Shown: piece by piece, positions 49,301-63,342 of the stretch
Numbering within the stretch: the stretch's first letter is position 1
Layout: every line of letters starts with the position of its first letter
Origin: Apostichopus japonicus
Taxonomy: Eukaryota; Echinodermata; Holothuroidea; Aspidochirotida; Stichopodidae
Reading direction: 5' to 3'
Assembly: GCF_037975245.1 (NCBI RefSeq)
Contig: NC_092571.1
Span: forward strand, 25,000,564-25,064,563
DNA length: 64,000 nt
Position numbers and translations under genes: made by a program
The notes under the pieces: generated by a model
The model's input: only the letters and a program-made list of their open reading frames with translations
What the model was told of the DNA's origin: nothing
The model's database searches: none

Positions 49301-49727
49301 TGGCTTTTTTAAAAGGCAATTACCCATACCATAGTTTCAAATATAAATGTACACAATTTCACTCTGAAAGGGTCTGTGAAGCCACCACACAGGTGTTAAT
49401 ATGGATATGGCGAAGTATTCAATGACATGAATGACCGACAATTAACATGCACACTGAATAGCAATATCAAACTAACTTGTTTGTCTTATTTAATTGATGA
49501 AACAAGGTAATTAAAATATTGTTTATAAATGTGGGGGAAAGGTACATGGGCGAGCAAAAGGCAGAAATTAGAGTAGGGGACCTGAGATGACAATGGAGTA
49601 TATTCTTCGATTTCAAAATAGTACTTACCTTATTTTTAACAAATTCTTGGATGTTCGTTCCGGAAGGTAAAAATAGACTCCAGGTGAAATTAGATGTTTT
49701 CCATATTTTGGCCATATGTGTCTCACT
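46354..49727 (-). CDS. EIF4G: W2 domain exons and C-terminus of eIF4G
   Basis: Exons 49727-49629 ([20 protein letters not shown]), 49128-48982, 47878-47797, 47361-47215 and 46526-46354. The last encodes [19 protein letters not shown] followed by [19 protein letters not shown] and the stop. The acidic/aromatic box and the terminal helix of W2 are complete. W2 recruits MNK kinases in vertebrate eIF4G1/3. Confidence 0.93.
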
Positions 49728-52700
49728 CTGTTGAGGGGGAAAGAACCACTAATATTAATCTCCATGCTTTCTGGTGGAAGTCCCATATGATACCATAAAG
49801 AAAGTCTATTTTCACAACTCTCATGCATCAACCTAACATATCTCATAATTTCATGTCATAGTGACTGAGACATCATGTTGATAGTAAGTTTCAAATTGAA
49901 ACAGCAAAACTTTTCATATTGAAAGCACTTGCCTCGAACTGTCCTGAAATAGTACTGGAATGTCAATAGCATACAGTTTGTTTTCTTTTACTGTACATTC
50001 TACAGTCAGCTCAGTCAAGTATTGAGAGGGTGTGTGTAGGGGGGGGGGGCAGGGAGAGACAGGCGATAGCGATGGAGACAGCTATGGCAGGGAACATCTG
50101 AAGGGTATAAGGACATTATTTTGTACAGGGATGAGCCTGGTGTAGAAAAAAAGATCACGGAACTTTGCAAAAATTGTGGTATAGGCACCAGTTTGCGTAT
50201 GCTACAGTGTGTTAGGATAACAGTTTTTGTCCCCGAGGTAAAAAAGAAATCACGTATATTCCCTGAATTCACGGCAAAAGCTCATACCTGTTTGTAAGTG
50301 TAGAATGTTCTACATACTGATCTGATACTGCACTGTAAACTACTGATAATACAATGTAAATACACATCACACAGTCCTCAATCTCTAACATCTATGACGA
50401 CGGCACTCCACAAATAACTCCTCTCCACACACCAATACTTGTCTCTCAATTCGTTCCCTAAACCACCAAGTCTTCAATCTACAAAGTCTATACTCACTGT
50501 TAAATTAACACCAGCCTTCAGGATCTCAGCCATGCACTCGGCCGATTTCCCTTCCCTGGGTATTTTTTGGACCACATCTCGGAGGAATGCAAAGTTGGTG
50601 GCCCCTTCGGCAGCCATAGCTCCGATGATTTCACCCAAGTAAGTCCAATATAGTGGAATATCTATCTCCATGTCCTCTGCAAATTCTAAAATTTCGTTTA
50701 GACTGTAAACAAAATTTAGATCAACATTTGTTACAGAGAGAAGAAAGTCTTTGAAAAAGAATAATTTGCAGAATTCAGCAAAGAAAGGAGATGTCTTAAA
50801 AGTATGGCTGCATGGGGAGTATGTTTCTTTGCAAAAAATTATTTATTTGAATTTCTTCATCACGAAGAAGACCAGAGATCATCCACAATGTTTAAAATCT
50901 CACCTCTTCGTTACCAAGAAAGCTTTGGTGCTTGAAATGGGGTTACTTTTTTAATATAATTATGTCCGTTTCTAATAGTAATTTTTGTCTTTCCACCATT
51001 TTATACCTGGTGTGTTTCAAAGGAAACAACCCTGCAAAGATCAGATTAACCAGAAAGCCAGTTGGCTTAGTGATAACTTGACACAATTTGTATGAGAACA
51101 TTAAACAGCAATACTACAAAACAAGATTCTTATGTGTTGACCGTTAGTGATCGGCAAGATTCTTGCACAAATGCCGACCTGCCTATCAAGTAAGAAGTTC
51201 ATCATCCAAGCTTTAGTTTTATCGGTACAATGTCTACGTGATTTTCAGATCTATTATTAACCTAGAATGAACTTCAACAAAGTAAAACCTTTTGAGTTAC
51301 CAGGTGCGTGCTTACAAAATTAAAAGACTGACCTGACATGACATTTGACCTCCCCAGAAAAGAAGGTGTTTTTGTACCAAATAAGGTGGATCATTCGTAC
51401 CAAGTATGACAATCATCTACCCCTTACTTTAAGGGTAATTATGTTGCAGAGGTTTTCAGATTTTGAGCTTGGTTGACCTCAAACAACCTTTGACATCTAC
51501 CAGTCTCCATAGCATACTTGCACACATCAAGGGAGAGCTACATACCAGTACAAACTGCAACCAAGCAGCACTTTTTGACTTATTATGCTGACAGAGTTTC
51601 ACACTTTTATCTCTGTTGTCTTTTGATGATCGTTGACCTTTACTAATTTCGACAGGGCTCTTGCACTCAGCAAGCAGTATCTATATACAAAGTATGAACT
51701 TTAACAAAGATGCACTTTTTGAGCTATCGTCTTTACAAGGTTTTCAGACTTTGACCCCTGTTGACCTTTGACCTTCACATATATGAAAATGGTGCTAGTA
51801 CTCCATAAGAAGGATCCACATACCACAATAGGAAGGATCCACATACCAAGCATGACATTAACCCACAAGGGACCTTTGAATCTGTTTATACAAGCAGGTG
51901 TCTCACACACACACACAATCATCATCCCATACATTCTGTCCCTTCCAGCAAGGAATCAACATTTGAATTTGCTACCAGTTATAAAACCTGCTGTTATTAT
52001 TGAAATTGCTGCAAGTCACTTGCACTTTACATCCAAGACAGAAAATTTGTATTTTTCTAAATCAATTCTTTCTTTCTTCCAGGTGCAAAAACTGTACCCA
52101 AAATATTTCTCCATATACCTACCCATCGTTAAATTGTTCAACTGAGATGGTGGATGTTTGTAATAGCCTGTGGAAGAGCCTGCCAACGGACTCTCTCATA
52201 CCGCTTGATTTTTCTAGAACATCTTCAATGGCTACGCGGACAAATACATGTTGAAGTTTAGGTGACTTCAGCTCCTCTAAACAAGTAATAGCTTCCTGTA
52301 ACGGATAAAAACAAAAACATTTGACTGTTTAATACAATTGCGAAAGCATGAAGGAAGGGAACGTGATATAATTTGTTGCAGTTGTAAGATCTATGAATTC
52401 TATTTCCCAGACTGAAAATATTTTATGTTTCAGTGGACAAAATATGCTGCATATGCTTGAGTCTTGTTCATTGCCCATGTATTCTGCTGTGCGACACCTG
52501 ATAACATTATACTACAGTGAAATATGCTGCACCAACACAAGCTCTTGCCACAGTTTTGTACCACCCCTTGTATCCAAAAGACCTCAATCCAGCGTGTCCC
52601 AAAGAAAGCAATCCTTCCAGACATAAGGTAGAAAATGTTCTAAGATAGAATCCCTTTAACTTTACCACCATTGTGGGTTTTGCTGGGCAGCTCAGTGGAT

Positions 52701-55700
52701 CTTGATACCAATTACAAACATTTACCAATAAAACCTTGTCACAATAATAACAGACTGTCAATTGCTTCTCTGATGTCTTATGGGAATCAAGGCCTATAAT
52801 AAAGGCTTTCAATCATAAGGTCCCCGGTTCCGGTCACCACCAGATTAATGTATGTCATCCAGTTACAGAGTTGTTGACAATTAACAATTCATAGTCATGG
52901 ACGTTAAATATGAATGTAAGAGACTGACTTCGGTCAGCTTGCGGCTTTGATAAGCTAAATAAGGCTTCTTTGCGAGTTCCTGCTTGCAGGAGGATCTAAT
53001 ATACATACATACATACATACATACATACATACATACATACATACATACATACATACATACCAACATAATATCCATAATAAAGAATGTATTACTATGCATA
53101 CAATGGAATAACTCTCTAATCACACTCTCACACAACTATGGGCAGGATCTGAAATAATAGAGGACTCCGGTAGAAAACTGTTAAATTGTCTTTCATGTTC
53201 AAAACAGTAGCACATGGTCTAGTCACCTCTGATGCATCATTTGAACACAACCAGGGATTTACAGCCCAGCCAAGGGGTCTGATGCTTACTAAGGGTTTGT
53301 AATAACAGCTTGGAATAGGCACATCTAGTAAAGACCATTCAAAGGGATGGCAGGACATCCTTTACTCAAATTGGCATAACAATGTAAGCCTTCATTGATT
53401 TCTTTACTGTGGGCTCGGAATATTGTTTTTGTCGAGTTGAGTAGAGCGGTGGGGTGGGAAGTAGACATTGGATGCCTACATTTATGATATCTTCTCACCT
53501 TGAAGTCTTTGATGCTGACAAATTCCTTTATAGTGGACCTGGACCTCTTCTCATACTCCTCTTCTGATAAGGCTACAGCAGCAGGTGGCTCTACTCCTGA
53601 AAAAGAAAAACAGCAACAGATAAAATAATCGAATGCAAAAACTAAGATCCAAAACACATTCAAATGTGTTATGCAACAGAATATCTACTTGTTGTGTACT
53701 ACAGGAGGACTGTTTAAATTCGGTATTCTAGTCCCATTGATGTATGATGTTCCTTCTCCCAAAACCATGATGTTCATAAAATCATTTCTGCAGGCTTGTG
53801 TGTGTGAATGGAAACTTTTTTTACGACTCTTCACCTTGTGCGAAACATTTCCAGACCACAATCTAAGGATGTTCGCCAGACAGAATCACTCATTAACCAA
53901 CAAAGAGCAGTGACATGTACTCACCTTTGCTCAATTCTTGGATCCATGCGAGAGTCGACCCTATTTGTGTTTGCATAGGAAAGTATCACTGCAGTCATAA
54001 CATCAAGCCTAGTTTATCATATGCCATATGCTTACTGTCATTTACCTCCTGTACACTAACAGTTAAGATCCTTTCGAACATGGTCTTGACAATTGATAAC
54101 TTGATATTCTGTATCACACACGGATTAGCTAGACAAACGCCCCTTACACAGATTAGCTAGACAAACTCCCCTCATCCCTCCTTTTCTCTCTACTACTTTT
54201 CTTTTATCTACTTACTCTTTTCCTGGTTTCTGTCAAGTTCGTTAGACCTTGACTTCAGTGACCCTGTGAATCGCTGCGTGTCCGCTATCGCCGACTGTCT
54301 CTCTCTCGAACGATCAATCTCCCTCTCTCTGGACCGCTTGGAGCCGGAAGATGACCTGCCCTTGTTATCCCTCGCTGATGGTGGTAACATGGACCTACAA
54401 GCATACCAGGAAGAAAATATTTCAAGCATTACAGGAGAAGTTCATCAATCGCTTGCCTCTTGAGCTGCATTTAAACTGGTGCAAGATTAGGGTGGGTCAG
54501 GACAGAGGGTATGGGATAGGGAAGAGTAGGCGAACATTATACAGGGTGTCCAATTATTCATCGATTCTCATCAATATCTGAACAATGGATAGTGAAGCCA
54601 AAAGCAGTGTTAACATGAGTTGAGAAAAAGCTGTGTGTATAGGGTCTTGTAGAACCACAACTTTTTGCTGCCTAATACCCCATTGGGTCCTTCCTCAAGA
54701 TGTAGATTGCTGCCCTTTTATGAGCAATCCCACGAACTTAGGAAGTTCTACTTTGTCTGTAGAATGCTGTAGGTATCCAGCGTCCATCTACAGAACCTTG
54801 CTAAGATCTGCTTGTTTATTTTACAAATTATTCTTCAGACAAAAAAATGAAATTCTCATTGAGATCATTCCTACTTTATTATTCTTTCACTGAAATGCAT
54901 TGTTTCAATATTTAACATTTTTATACCTTTAAATTGAATGAAGTGTTAACTATTTTCCACTGTGCATCATTTGGGGGTGAGGGGGGGGGGGCTTAACTTG
55001 CAGCAAAAATTGAAACCATGTTACAATAAATCTGGGTTAAGCTCAGTTTTAATAAATCCAGTTGACATACCCAGTACAATTACCTATTCTTTTGCCCTTG
55101 TTCTTTATTTTGTAATTCAATATTGCATTTTGGCATCCACATTTTAAATTCCTACCCTACTCTGCACTCTTTAATACATTACCTTGATTGTTGTTTATCC
55201 TCTCCGAGCATCATGAACCTGTTACCCTGAGAAATTTTAGCCTCCGAGGAACCCGAGGACGACTTCCCTCCTCCTCCACTGCTGCCTTTGCCCCAGCCCC
55301 CTAAGGAGCCCGGTCTGCCACCTGGACCCAACTGTACATTATCATCAATGGTTTGCTGAAGAGTAACAAACAAAGAATTATGCACCAAACATACTAAATG
55401 TGAAAACAACAGTGAAATCAGAAACTTCCAACTGGTGGAACACAAAAGGGTCACATAATGGGATTGGGGGGGAGGGGGAGATCACATTTCATTAACAAAA
55501 AGGTACATGGCACATGGTTTTATATGGGCTCAGGGAATATGGCAGTTTGAGGGTATGGTGGTATTGTGTATATGTGGGTAGGTTTAGCAGAGTCAAAATA
55601 CACTCATGCCTATGAAATAAAACTGAAGTGTATACCTTGCCACATAATTATAACAAGTTTAATCAACACTCACCCTTGTAATTTTAAGCTTGGCTGGGTT

Positions 55701-58700
55701 TTCAATAACGTTTTGTTTGGTACTCCTGTTTCCTGAGACAGTATTCCATCCCCCATCCTCCTGGTATTTCTCCATGCTCCCCTGCGGTCTCTTTGATGAC
55801 TGTCGGGGTGCTAAACGAGAGGTTAGTTGCTCCTGTTCTCTCTTTTGCTTTTCCATCTCGGCTTCCTTTCTAATCTGGTCGATCATAACTGGCTTGGCTT
55901 CATTTCGCCTTGGCTTCCAGTTGTTCTGTAATATATCAAAATGGTACCATCAAGCAAGTGTGTTCTACAATATCGTTGCCAACACATGGCAGTAGAAGCA
56001 TAAATGGGATTATGCATAATCACTGCCTCGACCCAGTAGACCTAAGGCTGTATGGTTTCACTAATGTCAGAAACCAGCAGTCAAAGTGAGCTTTCACTGA
56101 TGCAATGTTCAAGTTCATTCAACTATATTCACCATTCATCATTTTAGTCTACGGACCCACTTGTTCTCTTAAACTTGTTTTTATTACCTGTGTGTGACAT
56201 GTTAAATACCAATTTCTTTGTATTTACAAATAAATCTGTATGTTTACATGTACATTTTTCTGCTCAGGTCAGTTTCATGGATTCTTTTAACATTGTTCCA
56301 AGTTTAAAGTAAAGCACAACTGTTGTGTAACCAAGGCTTTGTGCCAGCGACAGACAGCCAGAGCATGGCCATAGGCACAATCCACAAGTTTGCCAGCTAG
56401 GCTGTGAATAGGACCACTTAGTACTGCATATTTCTGGCTACAGCCTTGCCTGGAACTGCCGTAATCATAAAAGAACTATAAGACAATGCAGACTCTACAA
56501 AATAAAGACCCTCGTTAATAAACCGATACAAGCAACCACTGAACCTCTTGCAGGTCTCTACTGCAAAAGTTGGAGCTAATTGATGAGTGGTTTTGCTTTC
56601 AAACAATGCAGACTTTTCCCTTGACACAATGTCCTTAAGGCACAAGCCCCTTACAGATAATAATACAAACAAATGAATAGTACAACAAATACAAACAAAC
56701 AAATAGTAGAACCAAAACAAACAAACAAATAGTACAACAAATAAATACAAACAAATAGTACAATCCAACAATAGTTTAAGCAAATAGTTAATAGTTGAGT
56801 ATGTCTCTTATCATGCATAAGGTCTCCATCTATTATCAAATGGAAACCAAAGTTTGCACATTAGGAGTTTCTTTGCCCTCCATTACTAGATAGGATTCTT
56901 ACCAAGGGAGATCATACCACGAGTGGAGGGTTGGAGCATTTGTCCGACTTTGTTAGGTTTATGCAGAAAATGTTCAACTACTTTCGTGTTATATATATTA
57001 ACATATATATATTATATATATAATTAGTTAATGAGTACTTTGTTTTGACCATGTTTCCAATACTAAGATTCTATGTACAGACACTGTGATAAAAAATCTT
57101 TACAAATTAAGCTTACATAGCTAGCCATGTCAGATAAATGATGTCCTGTAGAACTTTTAAATTCCAGAATTTGAACTTGGCAAACTCAAAACATGACAAA
57201 ACCCTGTAGATAGATATGTAGTAATATCGAACTTACATCTCGTAGATCCTTAAGATCATGCAGCATAAATCGTATCCTGGAGGAAATTTTCTTCTCTTTG
57301 ATAATTTTGTCTACTTGGTTGAAGTACTGATCCATTAATGCCTGCAACAGGAAGGGAAAAAAAGAATTTCAATACAATTGCTTTCATTAGACCTTCCAGC
57401 ACTTACTATGTCCATAAACAAGTCCAGAATTAACAACTATAATACAGATTGCATACAGATAAACATATTGGTCCAGCTCCCCCCCCCCCCATCTTGATAA
57501 TTATATAGCTTAGTTCAGATCAGAATTTCACATATGTCAACTGAAACTTGGAAAGCATCATTCTTTTTTGTACATTTACTTCTTTATATGAAAAGAGCTT
57601 TCAATGAATAAGCCAACGAACCAACTTTAGGACACTTGTAGGAAATAGCATTGAAAAAGCAAACAAGCTGCACACTCACAAGCCAAAGAAAAAAAATGTT
57701 ATCATCTCTACCAACCCACCCCCCCCCCCTTTGATCTAATTACCCCAAACTGAAGCGACCCACATCACTACACTCTCCCAACCACCATTAAAGTTCCTCA
57801 AATAGTTTGCTCTATACCTTCATTGCACACTGCTTGCCCCATCCTTCCCTCCCCCATCCTCCCCACCCTTTCCCATATAAGATTGTTAGAGAACCTACCT
57901 TGCCCTTTTGATGGTCAAGACTTTGTCCAATAGTCGAAACCAACTTGGACATGCACTCTAAGGACTCTTCATCTTTAGCCTTTAGTAACAGGAAGATGCA
58001 GCCTTGCATAATCTTCTCTGTCAGCAGAGATAGTTTGAAGAGTTCTCCGATGAATCGGATATTGCCGATAATCTGTTTCTTAGCAATCATCTGTTGGTAC
58101 TCTAGTTCTGCTTGGGCTTCTTCTTGTTCTTTTGCCTTTAACACGTAAATTAAAGGACGACAAATGTGAAGGATAAAAGTGATGAATATCAGATATTCCT
58201 GGCATCTCAAACAAATGCAAAACAAGAATCTAGTGTCAGCGGTCCAACAAACCCTTGGATGAGTGAGATAACCAAAACGGAGGGGAAATGTTTCACATCT
58301 TTCTGTCCGGAAGGAACAGATTTGAAATAAGATCCATTATTTGACCTATTTCAAGGAGAGATACAAAGAAATGTACAGAAGAAAACTTTAAAAAATTTAA
58401 GAGCTGAAAGTACTGTGGCCATGTTGAGATTATACCTGCTGAATATTTGAATGGTACCTTCAAAATGGAGTTACATTTTTTGGGGGGGGGGTTACATTTT
58501 TTTTGGGGGGGGAGCAGTTTGATGAAGTTCATCACACATGTAGAAATGACATGGACCTGCTTATCCTTCAAAGGCTCCAAATCGTGAATGAAATGATAAA
58601 TTTGTAACGATGGTTGTAACTTAATTCCTTTTTTTTAAATCATACAGAAGGAATTAGGTGGTTAGGGAATGTCTTACCGACAGAGCCGCGATCCTCTTCT

Positions 58701-61700
58701 TCTCCATCTCAATTTTTTCATCACTTCTCTGTCGCTCAAACTGTTTCTGACATTTAATTATAATCAGTTTTCTGAATTGCACTTTGCTACCATCAGCCTT
58801 AGTCACCTCAATCTAGAGAAAACAAAGGGAAACAACAAAATCTTTAATGAGCTGCTGGAGAGTGAAAACTTTCTGACAAACTTTTTGGAGTTTCTGACAA
58901 ACTCACGGTGAAGTAGACGGCAAGTTGTTGATTCCAACAACAGTTTGACAACAAGACAACAGATTCATTCCAAAGATATACTACACAACACTGGTGTCTT
59001 CCATTTCATTTCAAACTAGACTTTTTTCTTTGTTTTGTAAGTTTTGATGAATAACGTAAAAATGACTATAAACAACGAAAGCTTTTTACCTTCTTACTGT
59101 CTGTTTGACTTTCAAACGTGGTACAACACCTAACAGTGAGTTCGCACAAGAAAAGATCAAGATCATAAAACGATGGTACAAGCGAAAGATGTCCTGCAAG
59201 GATTGTACGGCAAGGATTGTACTAGAGTGATTCCTTGCAATGGCAATTGCTACCAGAATAAGGTGCTACACCTCGCAAAAAGGTACATTCACAAAGGAGA
59301 GGTGATGGGTCAATGGTTGTGCTAAACTGTTACCAGTTAATTGGCTAGGTAGATGGAAAAGTTCAACAGCCAGACAGGTTAGAGAGGTAGTGCAGTATGT
59401 TCAAAATGCTACCTTTCTGTCATGGTGATGTTATTGAATTATAAATGGTCGCTATAGGGATGAAGGACATCAGTCAATCGTGTTAGCTTTACAGATTATC
59501 ATTAAAGGAATAACCAAGGCTGAGAATAAATAAAACTATATAACAGAGTTTGTGAAACGAAATACCTTGATCCAACTCCTAGCTTCATAATTTTCCATTT
59601 TACTAAACCAATTTTACGGATTTCATTTCTCCATTATTACTTGATGAAAAATTCATATTAATATGTATTCGTTCAAGTATATGATTTACAACTTACATTT
59701 TGCATGACTCTGCACATGTTTGCATATGCCTGGCTGAAACCAGGTTCCATTATTGCCTGTATAAAAAAGAAAACAAATATGAATCAGTGATTTCAATCAA
59801 TCCTGAGGGAAAGTTATGGTGTTAGCTTTGAAGTAGAACAAACGAAATCACATCTTTCCACATTTTGAAATATTTCATAGATTGATAGTTACAGCTTTTA
59901 AAGGAAACACACTTCCAGCTATCATTATTAGTGACAGAAATAACAGTCATGAATTAACCCCTCCCCACACCCCCCTCCCCCACCACCACACACACCCCTA
60001 TCATCCCATCCTTGACAGCCAAGAGACACAACCCAACCATCATTCTTAGTCTATATGATAGGGATAACTTTCACGAACAACTTCCCCAAACAGCTAAAGG
60101 AAACAAAATCTTCTTCCATTTGGGAGATAATCACAAATTGTTCACGTTTCTTCAGAAAAGTCTAAAATATGGCATCATTGAGCCATGTGTGCTTCATGTT
60201 TTTGTCTTTTTATATTCTTCTTTATTTGTTACAAATGTTATATTTGCCTGTAAAGGAGACGGGGTTTTACAGATTATGTCAAATCTAAAATGTGGAAGCT
60301 CTTAACATGACCTAATGATGACAATGGTTTCAGTGTCCACAATAATAACATTTTACCTGGAAAAATTAAAAAGACGAACATAAAGAAAAGTGAAAGGTTT
60401 GAGATCCTAGTAGTAGCACTATGAAATGACAGATTAACAAAATGTCGGCTCCCAGACGAGATTTTAAACTACGACATCTCTCAAACAGAGCAGCATTTTG
60501 CTAAGCTGGTTTGGGGGGAGTTGATCTTCACAAAGATCTTCTGTCATATAAGATAAAGATGATGGTTGGGCTTTTGTCCCCTTTAAAGGCCAAATATCAG
60601 TTGATTTAAATGCACCATTTTTGCCTTGTTAAATTAACGAGAGCCTTTGTGAAGATGCAAACTCTACAGATAGGAGCATTCTAATGACCAAGAACCTAAT
60701 TGGTGACTTACAGCTGTATCTGATGGTGGCCTAAAACGTGACCATTCCAACTGACCAAGCCCTTTATGTTTGCACACAGTGGGCGACAGCCCTCAGCAAA
60801 ACTTAAAAATCTATGAACTTACAACTGCTCCACATTAGGAAGATATTAACCCTTATAATACAATCCAAACAATGTTGTGGCCAACAGATTGTGGAAGTGA
60901 AAAATCTAATGTATTATTGTTCCTGGTACAATTTTTGAGGAGTAACAGAAGTAACACATTGCCTTTCCATGACTATCTTTCCTCTAAATATGCTCATTAA
61001 AATCATTGTAAATTTGCCAAAAGCAACTTCTTGTACTAAAAAATTTCTATTACAAAACTTAGGTTACAAGGTCTGATATTCCTAGCAATATTTTATATAC
61101 ATAGAACAAAACTAATGACCAACCTTCTCAAATACAAGGTCAATGACCCCTGTCAATCTTTCCTCTGAGTTGATGGGTAACTGCATGGTTTGATTCATCA
61201 ACTTCTGGAAATTTTGAGGAGTGAGTTTGTTGAGGATACTTTTGAAGCTTCTCAATAATTCCTGTTGGGGAGGAAAAAACCAAGAAAAAATAAACAGCTT
61301 TTTTCTTCAACATCTGCCCCAAAAAGACAGTTTTGTGAACTTCCTAAAATTGCTTATAATTGCTTTTCTTCAATATATTCTAACTAAATATATTCAGTTT
61401 GTCAACACATCACTTAAGATATCAGCTTGAAGCAAAACAAAGCCAGGATACAGCATCTTCAGCCTTATCCTACATATTAGTAGATAATTATAAATTATAC
61501 AATTAGGCTAAGCACATAACTAATACAAAAATAACACTAGGTTTAGTATCTATGGTAACAACATGTGGAAAGTTTAGGCTATTAGGATAATACTTGTTTT
61601 ACAGAGCAGAAGACTTATTCAAGACTATTGTGACATTTTCTATTTATATTTTGATAGTCTTATTTTTACTAATTTTCGGCTGTAATAGTTTGGTCTTTCA

Positions 61701-63342
61701 GTTTTATTGTATGCTGTCATATTTTATTGCTTTCGTCTTTAATTTCTGAATTTTATTGCTTTAATAAGCATTGTTAGGATTTTTTGTTTATTTTTGTAAT
61801 TTTTATGATGCAATATTTTTAGGCTGTAATATTTTTCAAGCTGCAATAATTTTAATTTGTAATATTTTATGCGTTTCTGTGAAGTGCTCTGAGATCATTC
61901 TTTGATGTAGAGCGCTATATAAGAATAAATTATTATTTATTATTATTTTATTTGAACCAACGGCTTTGACATATTGGAAATGAACTGAGACTACTCACTG
62001 CGTCGTCATCTTTGTCTTCTGAATCCTTCTTCTTCTTCTTAGAGTCTGGTTTCCAGGCGTTCTCTGAACGCTTAAGCGTCTCCTCCTGAGAGGCAGAAGG
62101 CCTGGATATAATCTTTCTCTCCTTAGACTGCCTCTTATTGCCCTGCGGAAAGGAGGGTGCTTGCTGGTTCTGCATTTGAAGAAAGAAAAAAAAAATGCAT
62201 TTATAGGCGGACATTGAAATGTTTTACATATACAAATTATTTCCAAATCTGATGTTGAACTGCATGATAGAAGTATATATATATTTATACCACAAGATAT
62301 ATTTGAAAATAAACTTACCATTCTTGGTGATTTCATATAAGTTGGCATAAATAGGTTGTCAGGACCTTTGGAAGTCATACTTTTAGTGTCAAGATGTGGC
62401 CGCACATCAGCCTACGAAACAAATAAGATACAGAAGGACAGGTTAACATACAAGTATGAAATCATAAACCATAGAAAATGTAGACAGAAATGCTAGAGGC
62501 AAATCAGCAATCATCTCTGTGAGGAGGTTGCAATATCCGGAAAAAATATATATAAAAAATCCCCCCCCCTCTCTCTCTCTCCTTCTTTAGTGATTGTATC
62601 CTGCCACACTGTACAGATGCCTCATCAGAAGAGAGGCAAAGAACAGAACGGTCGGAATTGATATCCCCTCCAATACTCGGCAAGATCTTACCAGTGAAGG
62701 TTCTTACCACAAGAAGAGGGGGCTAGAGAGTTGGAACCCACCACCGTATAGCATTACAGAGATAAGAAAAACCTTGTGACGACTTTGAAATGACCATGAG
62801 AGATGTTAAATCACAGGTCAGATTACAAACAGAAACATTTGGTCCACCCACCTCTAGAGAACAAGATCAACTCATCTCTTAAAGAAACCATTTCAGTCAA
62901 ACTTTTAATCAATTTTTTTGATGCTTCGATACTGAAATCCTATTAGAGTATAGGTCATTAGCTTGACTAGTCCAGTTTCTCAGATCGAATAGTGAAAGAA
63001 AAGACTAATAGTTTGGAATTCTCCAGTTTGCTCTTATATGTGTTTAACACAAAGCATGAAAAAGTTGCCCAGGTGAACAAAATCTTGAGGATGGATCTTA
63101 GTTTTGTTACTTTACACATTGAGGAAAGATTTCTAAAAATTGGGATAAAACTGACATGCTCAATGTGAAGAATTTAAATGGGATAAGATTTGTTCTGGGC
63201 AGTTCTATAATCACCTTCTCCAGTACAATGTCCGGAATATCTGGAAGCCCTTGAGGTTTGCTAGTGCAATCCGGCTGGAACTGGAGAAGGAAGGTTCTGT
63301 CATATTGCTTCTTACCTTCCTGGTTTAAGGGACTCCACTGGT
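46354..63342 (-). CDS. EIF4G: Eukaryotic translation initiation factor 4 gamma (eIF4G1/3-type), 5' partial
   Basis: Scaffold of the cap-binding complex eIF4F. Exons from 5' to 3' on the minus strand: 63342-63215, 62411-62319, 62169-61999, 61261-61124, 59756-59697, 58812-58678, 58135-57899, 57341-57237, 55925-55674, 55355-55183, 54394-54216, 53596-53499, 52295-52123, 50702-50498, 49727-49629, 49128-48982, 47878-47797, 47361-47215, 46526-46354 (TAA at 46356-46354). All phases agree, giving 930 codons from the eIF4E site to the end. Domains in order: eIF4E-binding (YDRTFLL), MIF4G, a Ser/Gly-rich linker with DGGWNTV, an Arg/Ser/Glu-rich linker, MA3 and W2. The N-terminal part, including any PABP site and start codon, lies beyond 64,000. 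Identity rests on many conserved segments. Whether it is called G1 or G3 is not meaningful in an invertebrate. Confidence 0.95.
48612..48825. repeat. Minisatellite, about 42-bp unit, five copies
   Basis: Units of the type CCCTAAGGTCAGACATGTCT followed by CTATGAATATGCAT in the eIF4G intron upstream of exon 49128-48982 in coordinate terms. Confidence 0.85.
50498..53596 (-). CDS. EIF4G: MA3 domain exons of eIF4G
   Basis: Exon 53596-53499 ([18 protein letters not shown]) begins MA3. Exon 52295-52123 contains [19 protein letters not shown] and [14 protein letters not shown], and exon 50702-50498 contains [20 protein letters not shown], then [22 protein letters not shown]3 is the second eIF4A-binding module of eIF4G. 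The long intron between 52123 and 50702 carries degenerate dispersed repeats. Exon lengths 173 and 205 recur exactly in the plus-strand paralogue. Confidence 0.92.
51340..51800. repeat. Degenerate GACCTTTGACC-type repeats in an eIF4G intron
   Basis: About four imperfect units with GTTTTCAGACTTTGACCCCT, GTTGACCTTTGACC and CATACCA..ATGA motifs, resembling 43800-44235. Confidence 0.4.
52806..53060 (+). mobile_element. tRNA-SINE-related copy with long CATA tail
   Basis: Decayed B-box region GGTTCCGGTCA near 52826, then GACTTCGGTCAGCTTGCGG, GAGTTCCTGCTTGCAGGAGG and a perfect CATA tetranucleotide tail to 53060. The A box is not clear. It lies in an MA3 intron of eIF4G. Confidence 0.72.
54216..55925 (-). 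CDS. EIF4G: Inter-domain linker exons of eIF4G
   Basis: Exon 55925-55674 starts [20 protein letters not shown] and includes DGGWNTV, matching the segment just after MIF4G in animal eIF4G. Exon 55355-55183 is Gly/Ser-rich ([20 protein letters not shown]) with NRFMML, matching the NRFSAL region. Exon 54394-54216 is rich in Arg, Ser and Glu ([16 protein letters not shown]). In vertebrate eIF4G this linker is a phosphorylation-rich hinge. Phases are 0, 0 to 2, and 2 to 1. Confidence 0.88.
57237..61261 (-). CDS. EIF4G: MIF4G (HEAT-1) domain exons of eIF4G
   Basis: Five exons: 61261-61124 ([20 protein letters not shown]), 59756-59697 ([19 protein letters not shown]), 58812-58678, 58135-57899 ([40 protein letters not shown]) and 57341-57237 ([34 protein letters not shown]). 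These are the conserved repeats of the MIF4G domain that binds eIF4A, RNA and eIF3. They total 675 bases. The upstream exon 62169-61999 carries the basic lead-in with NAWKP. No equivalent of these exons exists in the plus-strand paralogue. Confidence 0.94.
61640..61945 (+). mobile_element. L2/SINE-like 3' tail (GCGCTATATAA type)
   Basis: T-rich sequence ending GAAGTGCTCTGAGATCATT, GTAGAGCGCTATATAAGAAT and then ATT trinucleotides. This terminal signature is widespread in animal L2-related LINEs and their SINEs. It lies in the intron before the MIF4G exons. Confidence 0.5.
62319..63342 (-). CDS. EIF4G: eIF4E-binding exon and following exon of eIF4G
   Basis: Exon 63215-63342 (128 bases) reads [20 protein letters not shown] and contains YDRTFLL, the canonical eIF4E docking motif, then [15 protein letters not shown]. 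Exon 62319-62411 (93 bases) begins [16 protein letters not shown]. This pair is the single-copy counterpart of the exons triplicated in the plus-strand paralogue. The linker exon that would complete the cassette is not seen; it would lie 5' of 63342, possibly beyond the window. Confidence 0.93.
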